Counted from the stretch's first letter, positions 6,802 to 14,067 are shown. The stretch: 23,093 bases of DNA from Micavibrio_B sp964633355 (GCA_964633355.1 CAZWGO010000029.1:1-23093); one strand, 5' to 3'. The notes: a model not told the origin generated them from the sequence alone. Numbers and translations are program-made.

Positions 6802-8154
6802 TTATAAATTAGGGACACCATAAAGGTCATAATCGTCAGCATCTTCAACCTTGATATTAAGAAGATCGCCCGCCTTCACATCTTTGCCGACATTTCTTAA
6901 AAATACAGTTCCGTCGATTTCTGGCGCATCGGCTTTGGACCGCGCATCGGCGCCGCCTTCGCCATCGACTTCATCGATAATAACTTGAATATTTGTGCCA
7001 ATTTTTGCTTGCTGACGCTTCTCCGAAATCTGGCGCTGCACTTCCATAAAGCGCTCGTAACGCTCCTGTTGAAGCTCGGGATCGATATGATTTTCCAACT
7101 CGTTGGATTTGGCACCGGCCACAGGTTCATATTTAAATGCGCCGGCACGGTCAATCTCGGCTTCCTGCATCCATTCCAAAAGATATTCAAAATCTTCTTC
7201 CGTCTCACCTGGAAATCCGACAATAAAAGTCGAGCGAATGGTTAGCTCCGGACAAATGCTGCGCCAGTGTTTAATGCGCTCCAGCGTTTTGACCTGATTG
7301 CCCGGACGGCGCATGTCCTTTAGCACTTTTGGCGAGGCATGCTGGAACGGTATATCCAGATACGGCAAAATCTTGCCTTCATTCATCAGCGGGATGACAT
7401 CATCGACATGCGGATATGGGTAGACATAGTGCAAACGCACCCAGATACCAAGCTCACCCAGCGCGTCGCACAGATCGTAAAACTTGGTCTTGCGGCGTTT
7501 GCCGCGCCATGGATATTCGGCGTATTTCGTATCGATGCCATAGGCACTCGTGTCTTGTGAGATGACCAGCAATTCCTTGACGCCCGCCGCCGCCAGTTTC
7601 TCGGCTTCGAACAACACATGGTGAATCGGGCGCGAAACCAGATCGCCGCGCAAAGACGGAATAATACAAAACGTGCAGCGGTTGTTACAACCTTCGGAAA
7701 TTTTCAAATAAGCATAATGACGCGGGGTCAGTTTCAAACCGCCATCCGGCACCAAATCCATAAACGGATCATGTACCGGCGGCACGGCTTCATGCACATG
7801 ACTAACGACTTGCTCATATTGCGCGGGCCCGGTGACGGCAAAAATATTCGGATATTTGGCAGTGATCTGCTCAGGCTCTGCGCCCATGCATCCGGTAACG
7901 ATCACGCGGCCGTTATCTTTCATCGCTTTGCCGATCGCTGCCAGCGATTCTTCTTTCGCACTGTCGAGGAATCCACATGTATTCACCAGCACGACATCCG
8001 CGCCGTTGTGATTATCCGTGAATTGGTAGCCTTCAGACCGCAGCGTCGTCATGATGCGCTCGGAATCCACCAAAGCCTTTGGACAGCCAAGAGAGACCAC
8101 GCCGATCTTCGGCGCGACGAGTTTTTTCGGTTCTTTGGTTAGAATATTTGTCAT
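6802..8154 (-). CDS. rimO: Ribosomal protein S12 methylthiotransferase RimO
   Basis: A radical-SAM enzyme that adds a methylthio group to the conserved Asp of ribosomal protein S12. From the ATG at 8154 it is 450 residues. The N-terminal UPF0004 domain supplies the first iron-sulfur cluster (C24 in SLGCPKALVDSE, C60 in NTCGF, C89 in TGCMG). The radical-SAM cluster is C156-x3-C160-x2-C163 in SEGCNNRCTFCIIPSLRG, and the TRAM domain lies at the C-terminus. SLGCPKALVDSE and SLRGDLVSRP point to RimO rather than MiaB. AGGA lies 6 bases before the chosen ATG. A frame extending to 8250 would translate the dispersed repeat and start inside the likely promoter, so I reject it. Confidence 0.95.
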   Translation of the reverse strand: MTNILTKEPKKLVAPKIGVVSLGCPKALVDSERIMTTLRSEGYQFTDNHNGADVVLVNTCGFLDSAKEESLAAIGKAMKDNGRVIVTGCMGAEPEQITAKYPNIFAVTGPAQYEQVVSHVHEAVPPVHDPFMDLVPDGGLKLTPRHYAYLKISEGCNNRCTFCIIPSLRGDLVSRPIHHVLFEAEKLAAAGVKELLVISQDTSAYGIDTKYAEYPWRGKRRKTKFYDLCDALGELGIWVRLHYVYPYPHVDDVIPLMNEGKILPYLDIPFQHASPKVLKDMRRPGNQVKTLERIKHWRSICPELTIRSTFIVGFPGETEEDFEYLLEWMQEAEIDRAGAFKYEPVAGAKSNELENHIDPELQQERYERFMEVQRQISEKRQQAKIGTNIQVIIDEVDGEGGADARSKADAPEIDGTVFLRNVGKDVKAGDLLNIKVEDADDYDLYGVPNL

Positions 8155-8167
8155 TCCATTCCTGATA

Positions 8168-8226
8168 TGCTTTCCCCGCGGAAGCGGGGATCTATTCCCG
8201 AGGCCCCCGCTTTCGCGGGGGAAGCA
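8168..8226. repeat. Dispersed GC-rich inverted repeat, copy 2
   Basis: The same design as the 1114-1172 copy: a left arm around CCCCGCGGAAGCGGGGATC and a right arm around CCCCCGCTTTCGCGGGGG, with GC-rich 6-7 bp stems inside each arm. It ends 14 bases before the rimO ATG, so it would sit in the rimO leader RNA. Confidence 0.85.
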
Positions 8227-8245
8227 CTGTATTAAATTCCGCCGG

Positions 8246-8274
8246 ACCATAACAAAACCTATTCAAAGAAGCAA
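8246..8274 (-). promoter_or_regulatory. Probable rimO promoter
   Basis: On the minus strand TTGCTT (8274-8269), a 17-base spacer and TATGGT (8251-8246). Each box matches consensus at 4 of 6 positions. The -35 box is identical to that of the ffs promoter near 15950. Transcription from here would carry the dispersed repeat in the leader. Confidence 0.5.
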
Positions 8275-8508
8275 AATTTTCTTGCGCGATGCAAAAAATC
8301 ATGTTGTCATTCTCGCATGACTATTCACTGCACCATGATTAACGCGCCTAAAGCCTCCGGCAAATATAATGCCGTGGGGCAAAAACCGCTTATTTTCATG
8401 GGTTGATGACTTTATCAGCCCGACCGAAAGGAAAGGCTGACATATCTGAAATTCCCAAAATTTAAGGTCTGACCGTCTTTCCTCCATAAAAAACAGGAGA
8501 GAAAAACC

Positions 8509-9108
8509 ATGTCTGACAAAAACATACTGATCGATATCCCGATGCCTATTACCACGCCACGCCTGATCCTGCGCCCGGCCATGCCGGGGGATGGCGATGC
8601 CATGCATGAAGCCAAGGTTGAAACATGGGATATGCTCAATCGCTGGATGATGCCATGGGCGAAAGAAATTGGCACTGCCGAAGATAGCGAAGCCGTTGTT
8701 CGCAACGCTTATGCCCAATTTATTCTGCGTGAAGATTTAATGATGATCGGTTTCCGCTGCGAAGATAAAATCCCTGTCGTTTATTCAGGTCTGCACCGCT
8801 TCAACTGGTCGATCCGCAAATTTGAAATCGGCTACTGGGTACGCAAATCCGCCCAAGGCCAAGGCTACGCCACCGAAGCGGCGAATGCTTTGACTCGCTA
8901 TGCATTCGATGGATTAAAAGCAAAACGCGTGCAGATTTTTCATGCCGATGGTAACGATGGCAGCCGAAGAGTCATTGAAAAATTAGGCTTTGAAAAAGAA
9001 GCCGTTCGCCGCTTTGACACGGAATTGCCAAATGGAGAGATTGTTTCAAGCCACGACTATGCGCGTTTTGACACAGACAACCTGCCCCCATTGGAGGTCA
9101 CATGGTAA
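8509..9108 (+). CDS. GNAT acetyltransferase, RimJ/RimL type (first of three)
   Basis: 199 residues, a single GNAT domain transferring acetyl from acetyl-CoA to an amine. It opens with ITTPRLILRPA, and motif A with the pyrophosphate loop is RKSAQGQGYATEAANALTRYAF, followed by RVIEKLGFE. This pattern is typical of the RimJ/RimL branch, which includes ribosomal protein acetyltransferases and many enzymes with unknown small-molecule substrates. AGGAGA lies 8 bases before the ATG. The last residues DNLPPLEVTW are shared with the next protein, and the DNA encoding them holds the ribosome site of that gene. The two proteins look like tandem duplicates. Substrate unknown. Confidence 0.88.
   Translation: MSDKNILIDIPMPITTPRLILRPAMPGDGDAMHEAKVETWDMLNRWMMPWAKEIGTAEDSEAVVRNAYAQFILREDLMMIGFRCEDKIPVVYSGLHRFNWSIRKFEIGYWVRKSAQGQGYATEAANALTRYAFDGLKAKRVQIFHADGNDGSRRVIEKLGFEKEAVRRFDTELPNGEIVSSHDYARFDTDNLPPLEVTW
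9093..9097 (+). promoter_or_regulatory. Ribosome binding site inside the first GNAT gene's last codons
   Basis: GGAGG lies 4 bases before the ATG at 9102 and encodes part of LEV in LPPLEVTW. An almost identical block recurs at 9656-9660 before the third GNAT gene. This decides the 9102 start over the ATG at 9108. Confidence 0.75.
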
Positions 9109-9674
9109 TGACTGAAGAAATTTTTATAAGGACGCCCCGCCTGATCCTGCGTCGGCCTTGCCTGGATGATCTGCATTCCATTCACTCGGCCAAAGTCGAA
9201 GCATGGGGCGAGCTGCAAAAATGGATGAGCTGGGCCTCTGATGATGAATATTCTTTGGAAGCAACAGAGCGCTATATCCAGCAAAGCCCAAGCTCTAACT
9301 GCCTGCCCTTGATCGGCGTTCATGCGGATAGCGGAGATTTTGTCGTGGCGACAGGCATAGATCTTGTAGGGACCGATATCTACAGAACCGGATACTGGGT
9401 AGCTCCAAAATATATGGGCCAGGGCTATGCGACTGAAAGCTGTAACGCATTGATCCGTTTTTGTTTTGCCAAGCTTGATCCGATAGCCCTGTATGTCGAC
9501 CATTATGAAGGAAACTTTAAAAGCGAGAGCGTCATTCGCAAACTCGGCTTCATGCCAATAAGAGTTGTACCCAAAGCACATAAATCTCATGCCAGTGGAG
9601 AAATGCTGGATGTCCATGAATATGCAAGAACGGATGATGATGATTTACCCCCTCTGGAGGTCATATGGAGTTAG
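9102..9674 (+). CDS. GNAT acetyltransferase, RimJ/RimL type (second of three)
   Basis: 190 residues and a likely tandem duplicate of the preceding gene. Shared features are FIRTPRLILR at the start, motif A APKYMGQGYATESCNALIRFCF, a VIRKLGF segment, and the tail HEYARTDDDDLPPLEVIWS. Its ATG overlaps the upstream stop by 7 bases and its own last 10 bases overlap the next gene, so translation is probably coupled through the cluster. The acetyl-CoA loop GQGYAT is intact, so it should be active; the substrate is unknown. An alternative start at ATG 9108 (TAATG) is possible but less well spaced from the ribosome site. Confidence 0.87.
   Translation: MVMTEEIFIRTPRLILRRPCLDDLHSIHSAKVEAWGELQKWMSWASDDEYSLEATERYIQQSPSSNCLPLIGVHADSGDFVVATGIDLVGTDIYRTGYWVAPKYMGQGYATESCNALIRFCFAKLDPIALYVDHYEGNFKSESVIRKLGFMPIRVVPKAHKSHASGEMLDVHEYARTDDDDLPPLEVIWS
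9656..9660 (+). promoter_or_regulatory. Ribosome binding site inside the second GNAT gene's last codons
   Basis: GGAGG lies 4 bases before the ATG at 9665, within codons for LEV of LPPLEVIWS. It matches the 9093-9097 site over a 14-base block, TGGAGGTCA-N-ATGG, with one difference. Confidence 0.75.
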
Positions 9675-10168
9675 ATAAAATATATATCCGTCCGTTTCGC
9701 AAAGACGAATGGGAATTATTCAAAGCTAAGCGCCTGCAAGCATTGCAAGACTTGCCGCATTTATTCTTGTCTACATATGGGGCTGCCGCTGCGCAGCGTG
9801 ATGAATTCTGGCAAGACCTGATCGGCGCAGAGAAAACCGAAATCTTCGGCTTGTTCGATGATCAAAAGCTTATCGGTATTACCGGAGCTTTTGAAAACTG
9901 GCGGGACGAAACAGGGAAGACTGCAAATTTTGGCATGAGTTATTTAGATGCCGGATATCGCGGCAAGGGCTTATCGCGCCTCCTCTATCAGGCACGCATT
10001 GACTGGGCTCTCGCGAAAGGCTTCACAAAAATAACCGTCGGCCACCGCGAGGGCAATGAAGTCTCCAAAGCCGCCAACCAGAAATTCGGTTTTGTTTTTT
10101 ATGAGAAGGAAGAAATCGATTTTCCCGACGGACGCGCTCTGGATTACCGCTATGAGCTGAAATTATGA
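9665..10168 (+). CDS. GNAT acetyltransferase (third of three, divergent)
   Basis: 167 residues with a GNAT core: an N-terminal strand YIRPFRKDEW, motif A containing YLDAGYRGKGLSRLLYQARIDWA, and the family pattern GHREGNEVSKAANQKFGFVF with the late Asn and FGF. It is not a close copy of the two upstream genes and lacks the LPPLEV tail, so it belongs to another GNAT subgroup. The start overlaps the second gene by 10 bases and uses the embedded GGAGG. Its TGA overlaps the ATG of the MFS remnant (ATGA), which suggests that the four genes once formed one coupled operon. Substrate unknown. Confidence 0.85.
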   Translation: MELDKIYIRPFRKDEWELFKAKRLQALQDLPHLFLSTYGAAAAQRDEFWQDLIGAEKTEIFGLFDDQKLIGITGAFENWRDETGKTANFGMSYLDAGYRGKGLSRLLYQARIDWALAKGFTKITVGHREGNEVSKAANQKFGFVFYEKEEIDFPDGRALDYRYELKL

Positions 10169-10961
10169 AACTCAAATTATTTTACGCCTATACGTTCCTG
10201 ATCAATACGGTTTTTATCTTGCCAATTATCGTTCCGTTTTATCGCGACGAACTCGGCCTGACTTTCCACGACTTTCTGATCGCCGAAGCGCTCTTTGCTT
10301 TTGTCGTCATTGCTTTGGAAGTACCCAGCGGCTGGTTCGCCGATGTTATGGGCCGCAAAATTACCATCGTCATCGCTAGTATCAGCGGCATAATCGGATA
10401 TACGCTGATCATGACGGCCAGCGGCTTTTGGCAGGCGACACTCGGGCAGGCCGTCATCGGCGTTGCCGTGTCTTTTCATTCGGGTACGCTGAGCGCCATG
10501 CTCTATGACACGCTGTTCTCGGCAGGCCGTGAAGATGAATACCGTCAGCGCGAAGGCTTTCGCCATGGCCTCGGTCTTTATGCGGTTGCGCGAATGGCAA
10601 GGTCTGGCGGTTGTCAAAATCCTGCTGCTGGTCGTGGTTTCGATATGCTGTACTAGCGCAGCCGCCCTGTCTTACCCGGGCTTTGCGGTTCTGACATTGG
10701 GAAGCGTCATCTGGGGTTTCGGCTGGCCGCGCATTCAGGAAACGATCAATCACGCCGTCGGCTCGGAGCGCCGGGCGACCATTCTCGACAGCCAGCCTGA
10801 TGATCTCGCTGACTTTCATCCCGCTGAGCTTGCTGCTCGGATGGATCGAGGAAAATCATGACATCACGCTGGCCTTGCTGATCCATGGCGCGATCATCGC
10901 TATTATTGGCGGCATGTTTGTCACATGGCTGAGATCGAAAAGATTGGCGCTGGAGAATTAA
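10165..10961 (+). pseudogene. MFS transporter remnant, two frame changes and an internal deletion
   Basis: The first frame (10165 to ~10590) encodes the N-terminal half of a major facilitator protein, with the motif SGWFADVMGRK between helices 2 and 3 and ending near YDTLFSAGREDEYRQREG. The frame then shifts by +1: from ~10590 to ~10793 the next frame gives a C-terminal type segment with LTLGSVIWGFGWPRIQETIN and GSERRAT. A second +1 shift near 10790 restores TASLMISLTFIPLSLLLGWI and a last helix to a TAA at 10959-10961. Together about 265 residues remain against roughly 390-400 in intact members, so about 120-130 residues of the centre are missing. A substrate cannot be assigned. The ATGA overlap with the third GNAT gene shows it was part of that operon. 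Confidence 0.85.
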
Positions 10962-11170
10962 GGTGTTGGCGGCGCTTGAATTGTGGCCGTATAGTCCGAA
11001 TAAAATATCGTGATTTGGCTATCAGGCAATGCTTCAAGCAAGGCCTTATTAAATTCATCGCGCGTAGAACCTTCGATTTGACCGAGGCCCTTAGTCGTCG
11101 CTCTTGCTACTACATATGTGACAGTATCAGGACGCCATTCAGGCTGGATATCGCAATAATGAAAAGACAT
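10958..11170 (-). CDS. Small protein of 70 residues, unrecognised
   Basis: From the ATG at 11170, preceded by AAGGGAG about 7 bases upstream, the frame encodes MSFHYCDIQPEWRPDTVTYV and continues to a Pro-rich end (IQAPPTP). The alternating pattern VTYVVARATTKG and SQITIFYSDYTATIQ looks like a small alpha/beta fold, but I recognise no family. There is no signal peptide or membrane helix. Its TAA lies on the same four bases (TTAA, 10958-10961) as the stop of the MFS remnant on the other strand. The longer frame to 11233 adds an N-terminus without its own ribosome site. Confidence 0.55.
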   Translation of the reverse strand: MSFHYCDIQPEWRPDTVTYVVARATTKGLGQIEGSTRDEFNKALLEALPDSQITIFYSDYTATIQAPPTP

Positions 11171-11237
11171 TTTATTACTCCCTTGAGTTAAAATAGGAGA
11201 CTTTAGGTAAATTTGACAAGAAAAAGCCGTCATAATC

Positions 11238-11266
11238 TTGACTTTTCCAATATTATTGTGTTACGT
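11238..11266 (+). promoter_or_regulatory. Possible promoter of the 11289 gene
   Basis: TTGACT at 11238-11243 (5 of 6 to consensus) with a 17-base spacer to TTACGT (11261-11266). The -10 match is poor. The 8-base palindrome TTACGTAA (11261-11268) covers it. Confidence 0.3.
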
Positions 11267-11288
11267 AAAACATAATGGGTGTGTTTTA

Positions 11289-12434
11289 ATGAGTAAATAT
11301 AAAACTATTATTTCAGTGTCATCGGTTCAAGAAGGCACGATCGTTCAATATCCAACCAAAGGAACATTCGCAGAAAAGCGCAATAGTCCTTTTTCTTATG
11401 GCTATGTTCACAAGATAGAATACGACTCCCAACATGGCGATCAGGTGCTTTCGATGATCGTGCTTCCAATTGTACCATTGTTAGAAGCAAAAGCGGGTGA
11501 TTTCCGCTTTCATTCCCTTAGTCACGAAGCCGCTCATAATTCATTAGGACTTAATATAAATGAAAAATGGGCCGCCATTCTGGCTCCAGTTAACATTTTG
11601 AATAACGCCAATGATCTTGGCAATAGGGATCATACTATTCAGCGTATGGGAGAGATTGCAGGCACGGAAGCTTTTTATGAGCTACGCCGCGAGATCGATC
11701 ATTTCGGAAGCGACGATAACCCGCATTATCTTCCCGGCGCACCACGCATGCGAAAAGCGTCCGAGAGTACATGGGGCCTATATGTACCGCTTGGCATCAC
11801 GCGTAATAATGAAGAAGACGAAACAAGAATTTATAAAGAGCGAAAAATACCACGCAAAAGAGCCGAACATGAAGGAAAGGCTTTGGATATCGACCTTGAT
11901 GTGGCCGTTGAGAAATTTGGTTTAAACCAAGGCATTGCCGAATTATTCACATCTCCAGTGCATGAAAATATACCACCGTTGACAAGTCTACGTGCAGCAT
12001 GGGAAGTCGTTAAAAATCCAGATACTCTTGATCAATATCTCGCTACTTCTACGCAGAGCACGGATATCAGCCTCGAAGACTTAAAAGATACAGAAATTCA
12101 CATTGCCGTTGTCAACGGGCTGGCCGAGCCGCGTAAAGGTTCATCTGTTGCGCCGATCACCGATCTGGAATCCGCTTACAAATTGGTAACAGAGAGACCC
12201 CAAGAATTATCGCAGTATAATTATCTCGGTAAGGTTTTTCAGCAAAAAGCCATTGAAGACATTACTGCCGCCTATCAAGCGCGCGATATTGGCGATGTTT
12301 CAAAATCTATCAAGGACACTTGGTCGAAAGTCACGGACGCTTACTTGAAAAGTAAAACGGGAGAAGAAATTCCCGAACAATTCCTTGGCGATAACAGTGA
12401 GCCTGTCTGGAAATTCGTCGTCGCACCGCGATAG
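11289..12434 (+). CDS. Protein of 381 residues with an HEAAH motif, unrecognised
   Basis: A soluble-looking protein beginning MSKYKTIISVSSVQEGTIVQ, with no signal peptide. A hydrophobic stretch LSMIVLPIVPLLEA (~54-67) is followed by SHEAAHNSLGL, in which H79-E80-x2-H83 fits the HExxH zinc-protease pattern. Downstream Glu residues (GEIAGTEAFYELRREIDH) could supply a third ligand, but no known metalloprotease layout is evident and chance occurrence is possible. The C-terminal half (~220-381) is charged and helical, with ITDLESAYKLVTERPQELSQ and DIGDVSKSIKDTW. The ATG at 11289 was chosen at the start of the protein-like sequence; the ribosome site is weak. It is convergent with xthA. I know no family for it. 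Confidence 0.7.
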   Translation: MSKYKTIISVSSVQEGTIVQYPTKGTFAEKRNSPFSYGYVHKIEYDSQHGDQVLSMIVLPIVPLLEAKAGDFRFHSLSHEAAHNSLGLNINEKWAAILAPVNILNNANDLGNRDHTIQRMGEIAGTEAFYELRREIDHFGSDDNPHYLPGAPRMRKASESTWGLYVPLGITRNNEEDETRIYKERKIPRKRAEHEGKALDIDLDVAVEKFGLNQGIAELFTSPVHENIPPLTSLRAAWEVVKNPDTLDQYLATSTQSTDISLEDLKDTEIHIAVVNGLAEPRKGSSVAPITDLESAYKLVTERPQELSQYNYLGKVFQQKAIEDITAAYQARDIGDVSKSIKDTWSKVTDAYLKSKTGEEIPEQFLGDNSEPVWKFVVAPR

Positions 12435-13226
12435 TTATAGATCTAGCTCAATCATCACCGGAACATGATCGCTTGTCTGCTCCCAGTCACGCGCATCTTT
12501 AAGAATGCGATAGGATTTTAGTTTGTCCTTTAACGGCGGCGTCACCCAGATATGATCGAGGCGGCGACCCCTGTTTGACGCTTTCCAGTCTTTATTGCGA
12601 TAGGACCACCATGTGTACAGCTTCTCCGTATCCGGCACGAAATGACGAAGCGCATCGACCCATTTCAAAGAATCCTGAAAGCCTTTGAATTTTTCGACCT
12701 CTATCGGCGTATGTGACACGACTTTCAAAAGCTGCTTGTGCGACCAGACATCATGCTCGAGTGGCGCGATATTGAAATCCCCAACAGCAATCAATGGTTT
12801 CTTCGATGTGTAATGCTCGCCGAACCATGCATTCAGCTCATCGACGAAATCGAGTTTATGGCCGAATTTATCATTCACCTCACGGTCCGGAATATCGCCG
12901 CCCGCCGGAATATAGATATTGTGAAGCTCAAACTGCGGAAACTTAACCGCGATATGACGGCAATCTTCCTTGCCACAGCGGTGATGGATATTGGGCACAG
13001 TGAAAGGAACTTTCGACGCGATGCAAACGCCGTTATAGCCCTTCATGCCTGTCTTATGAATGTATGGATAGCCCAGTTTTTCAAACACTTCCATCGGGAA
13101 ATGCTCATCCGGCGTTTTGGTTTCCTGCAAGCAAATGATATCCGGCTTTAATTCTTTCACGAGTTTTGCCATCAAAAGCGGGGCGCGTAATCTAACTGAG
13201 TTGATGTTCCAAGTGACGATACGCAT
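12435..13226 (-). CDS. xthA: Exodeoxyribonuclease III / AP endonuclease
   Basis: A 263-residue Mg-dependent exonuclease and apurinic-site endonuclease of base-excision repair. It begins MRIVTWNINSVR. Active-site residues visible are N7, E35 (CLQET), Y105 (IYIPAGGD), D150 and N152 (GDFNIAP), D224 (GRRLDHIWVT) and H254 (TSDHVPV). Length and layout match ExoA/XthA. The ATG at 13226 overlaps the TGA of the fosX-type gene by one base (TGATG), so its translation is probably coupled to that gene. A TTG three bases upstream is an alternative. Its stop lies directly against the stop of the convergent 11289 gene. Confidence 0.95.
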   Translation of the reverse strand: MRIVTWNINSVRLRAPLLMAKLVKELKPDIICLQETKTPDEHFPMEVFEKLGYPYIHKTGMKGYNGVCIASKVPFTVPNIHHRCGKEDCRHIAVKFPQFELHNIYIPAGGDIPDREVNDKFGHKLDFVDELNAWFGEHYTSKKPLIAVGDFNIAPLEHDVWSHKQLLKVVSHTPIEVEKFKGFQDSLKWVDALRHFVPDTEKLYTWWSYRNKDWKASNRGRRLDHIWVTPPLKDKLKSYRILKDARDWEQTSDHVPVMIELDL

Positions 13227-13630
13227 CAAGCATTCCTATATGCGTTTAAACGGGTTTTGAGTGTGCCCGTATGCAATTCAAAAAGGTGATTATCATAGTC
13301 GTAAAAATACAATGACTGCCCCTCTTCTTTTATCCTCGGACGCGAAGGTAGGACTTCGAGAGCAAGCTGAGAAACTTTGGCACTTAACAAAGGTAAATCT
13401 TGTTCGCTTATTTTAAAAGCAAGATGATTATATGTTTTATCCTTTAAAGGTTCTCCCTGCATAAGGACAATCCACAAACCATTTAGATCAAAAAATTTTT
13501 CAGATGAAATAGAATATTCCTTTTTATCACTTGAATAAATTTCCTTGGCACCAAAAAGAAATTCAAAAAGATGCTTAGATTTTTTTAAATCTGAAACAAT
13601 AAAAGTAATATGACTTAAATTTTCAATCAT
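13226..13630 (-). CDS. fosX: FosX-type fosfomycin epoxide hydrolase (VOC superfamily)
   Basis: 134 residues, the usual FosX length. FosX opens the fosfomycin epoxide with water using a divalent metal. Metal ligands expected from the FosA/FosX family are H7 (LSHITF), H69 (TYNHLAF) and E118 (HLFELH), all present. E44 (ISSEKFF), the general base that marks FosX against thiol-using FosA and FosB, is also present. FDLNGLWIVLMQGE and YFYDYDNHLFELHTGTL closely follow FosX as I remember it. Two 60-base stretches counted by hand were 38% and 28% G+C, clearly more AT-rich than the neighbours, which suggests transfer. The start is ATG 13630 with a weak ribosome site (AAAGAG). It overlaps xthA by one base. 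Activity on fosfomycin is inferred. Confidence 0.85.
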   Translation of the reverse strand: MIENLSHITFIVSDLKKSKHLFEFLFGAKEIYSSDKKEYSISSEKFFDLNGLWIVLMQGEPLKDKTYNHLAFKISEQDLPLLSAKVSQLALEVLPSRPRIKEEGQSLYFYDYDNHLFELHTGTLKTRLNAYRNA

Positions 13631-13645
13631 GGAAAAACATCTCTT

Positions 13646-13735
13646 TAACCAGCAAGACACAAAGACACCAAGAAGAATTGTTTGAGAAGAACTTTGTGTC
13701 TTTGTGTCTTTGTGTCTTTGTGTCTTTGTGGTTTA
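13646..13735. repeat. Inverted element with an 8-bp tandem repeat
   Basis: The right arm is five units of CTTTGTGT (13692-13731, the last ending GG) followed by TTTAA. The left arm, 13646-13674, reads AACCAGCAAGACACAAAGAC and onward, and is the imperfect reverse complement. The whole could form a long hairpin. Translating it gives the HKDTKTQRHKDTK-type peptide familiar as a dispersed artefact in many genomes. It separates ybaB from the fosX-type gene and could vary in length by slippage. Confidence 0.85.
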
Positions 13736-13740
13736 AAAAA

Positions 13741-14064
13741 TTAAAAAGGCAGCTTAAAGCCAGGCGGTAATCCCATACCACCCATTGCGCCTTTGGTCTC
13801 ATCGGCCATCTTGGCATCGGCCTTGGCACGCGCGTCGTTCATCGCCGCTTTGATTAAATCTTCGAGCATTTCTTTATCGGAAGCATCAATAACCGATGGA
13901 TCTATCGTAACCGAGCGCACTTCGCCTTTGCAGGTCATAACAACCTTGACAGCACCGCCACCAGCCTGGCCTTCGACTTCGATCTCACCGGCTTTCGCCT
14001 GGATCTCTTCCATCTTTTTTTGCATCATTTGGGCTTTCGCCATCATTTGCTGCATATTGAACAT
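13741..14064 (-). CDS. ybaB: YbaB/EbfC nucleoid-associated protein
   Basis: 107 residues with the family layout: an N-terminal helix MFNMQQMMAKAQMMQKKMEE, then the beta sheet with VEGQAGGGAVKVVMTCKGEV and VTIDPSVID, and a C-terminal helix DLIKAAMNDARAKADAKM ending in a flexible Gly/Met-rich tail. Homologues bind DNA as dimers and are encoded after dnaX across bacteria. The ATG lies 3 bases after the dnaX stop, so they form one operon. In many genomes recR follows; here the repeat element and the fosX-type gene follow instead. Confidence 0.95.
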   Translation of the reverse strand: MFNMQQMMAKAQMMQKKMEEIQAKAGEIEVEGQAGGGAVKVVMTCKGEVRSVTIDPSVIDASDKEMLEDLIKAAMNDARAKADAKMADETKGAMGGMGLPPGFKLPF

Positions 14065-14067
14065 GAC

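Larger units (their letters stand above)
8155..8508. other. Divergent intergenic region, rimO / acetyltransferase cluster
   Basis: 354 bases holding the rimO ribosome site, the second copy of the dispersed inverted repeat, a probable rimO promoter and the leader of the acetyltransferase genes. A 23-codon ATG frame at 8335-8406 has no visible support. I could not find a convincing promoter for the plus-strand cluster. Confidence 0.5.

Noticed and set aside
7618..8142. 174-residue open frame antisense to rimO
   Set aside because: Low-complexity His/Arg-rich shadow of the rimO coding strand.
8155..8250. N-terminal extension of RimO to 8250
   Set aside because: It consists of translated repeat sequence and starts in the likely promoter; RimO proteins start near the 8154 ATG.
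8335..8406. 23-codon ATG frame in the rimO / acetyltransferase spacer
   Set aside because: No ribosome site or recognisable sequence; too short to support.
12738..13151. 137-residue open frame antisense to xthA
   Set aside because: The xthA active-site residues fix the coding strand; this frame has no domain signal.
13631..13660. N-terminal extension of the fosX-type protein
   Set aside because: The family starts at MIENLSHITF-like sequence, placing H7 correctly.
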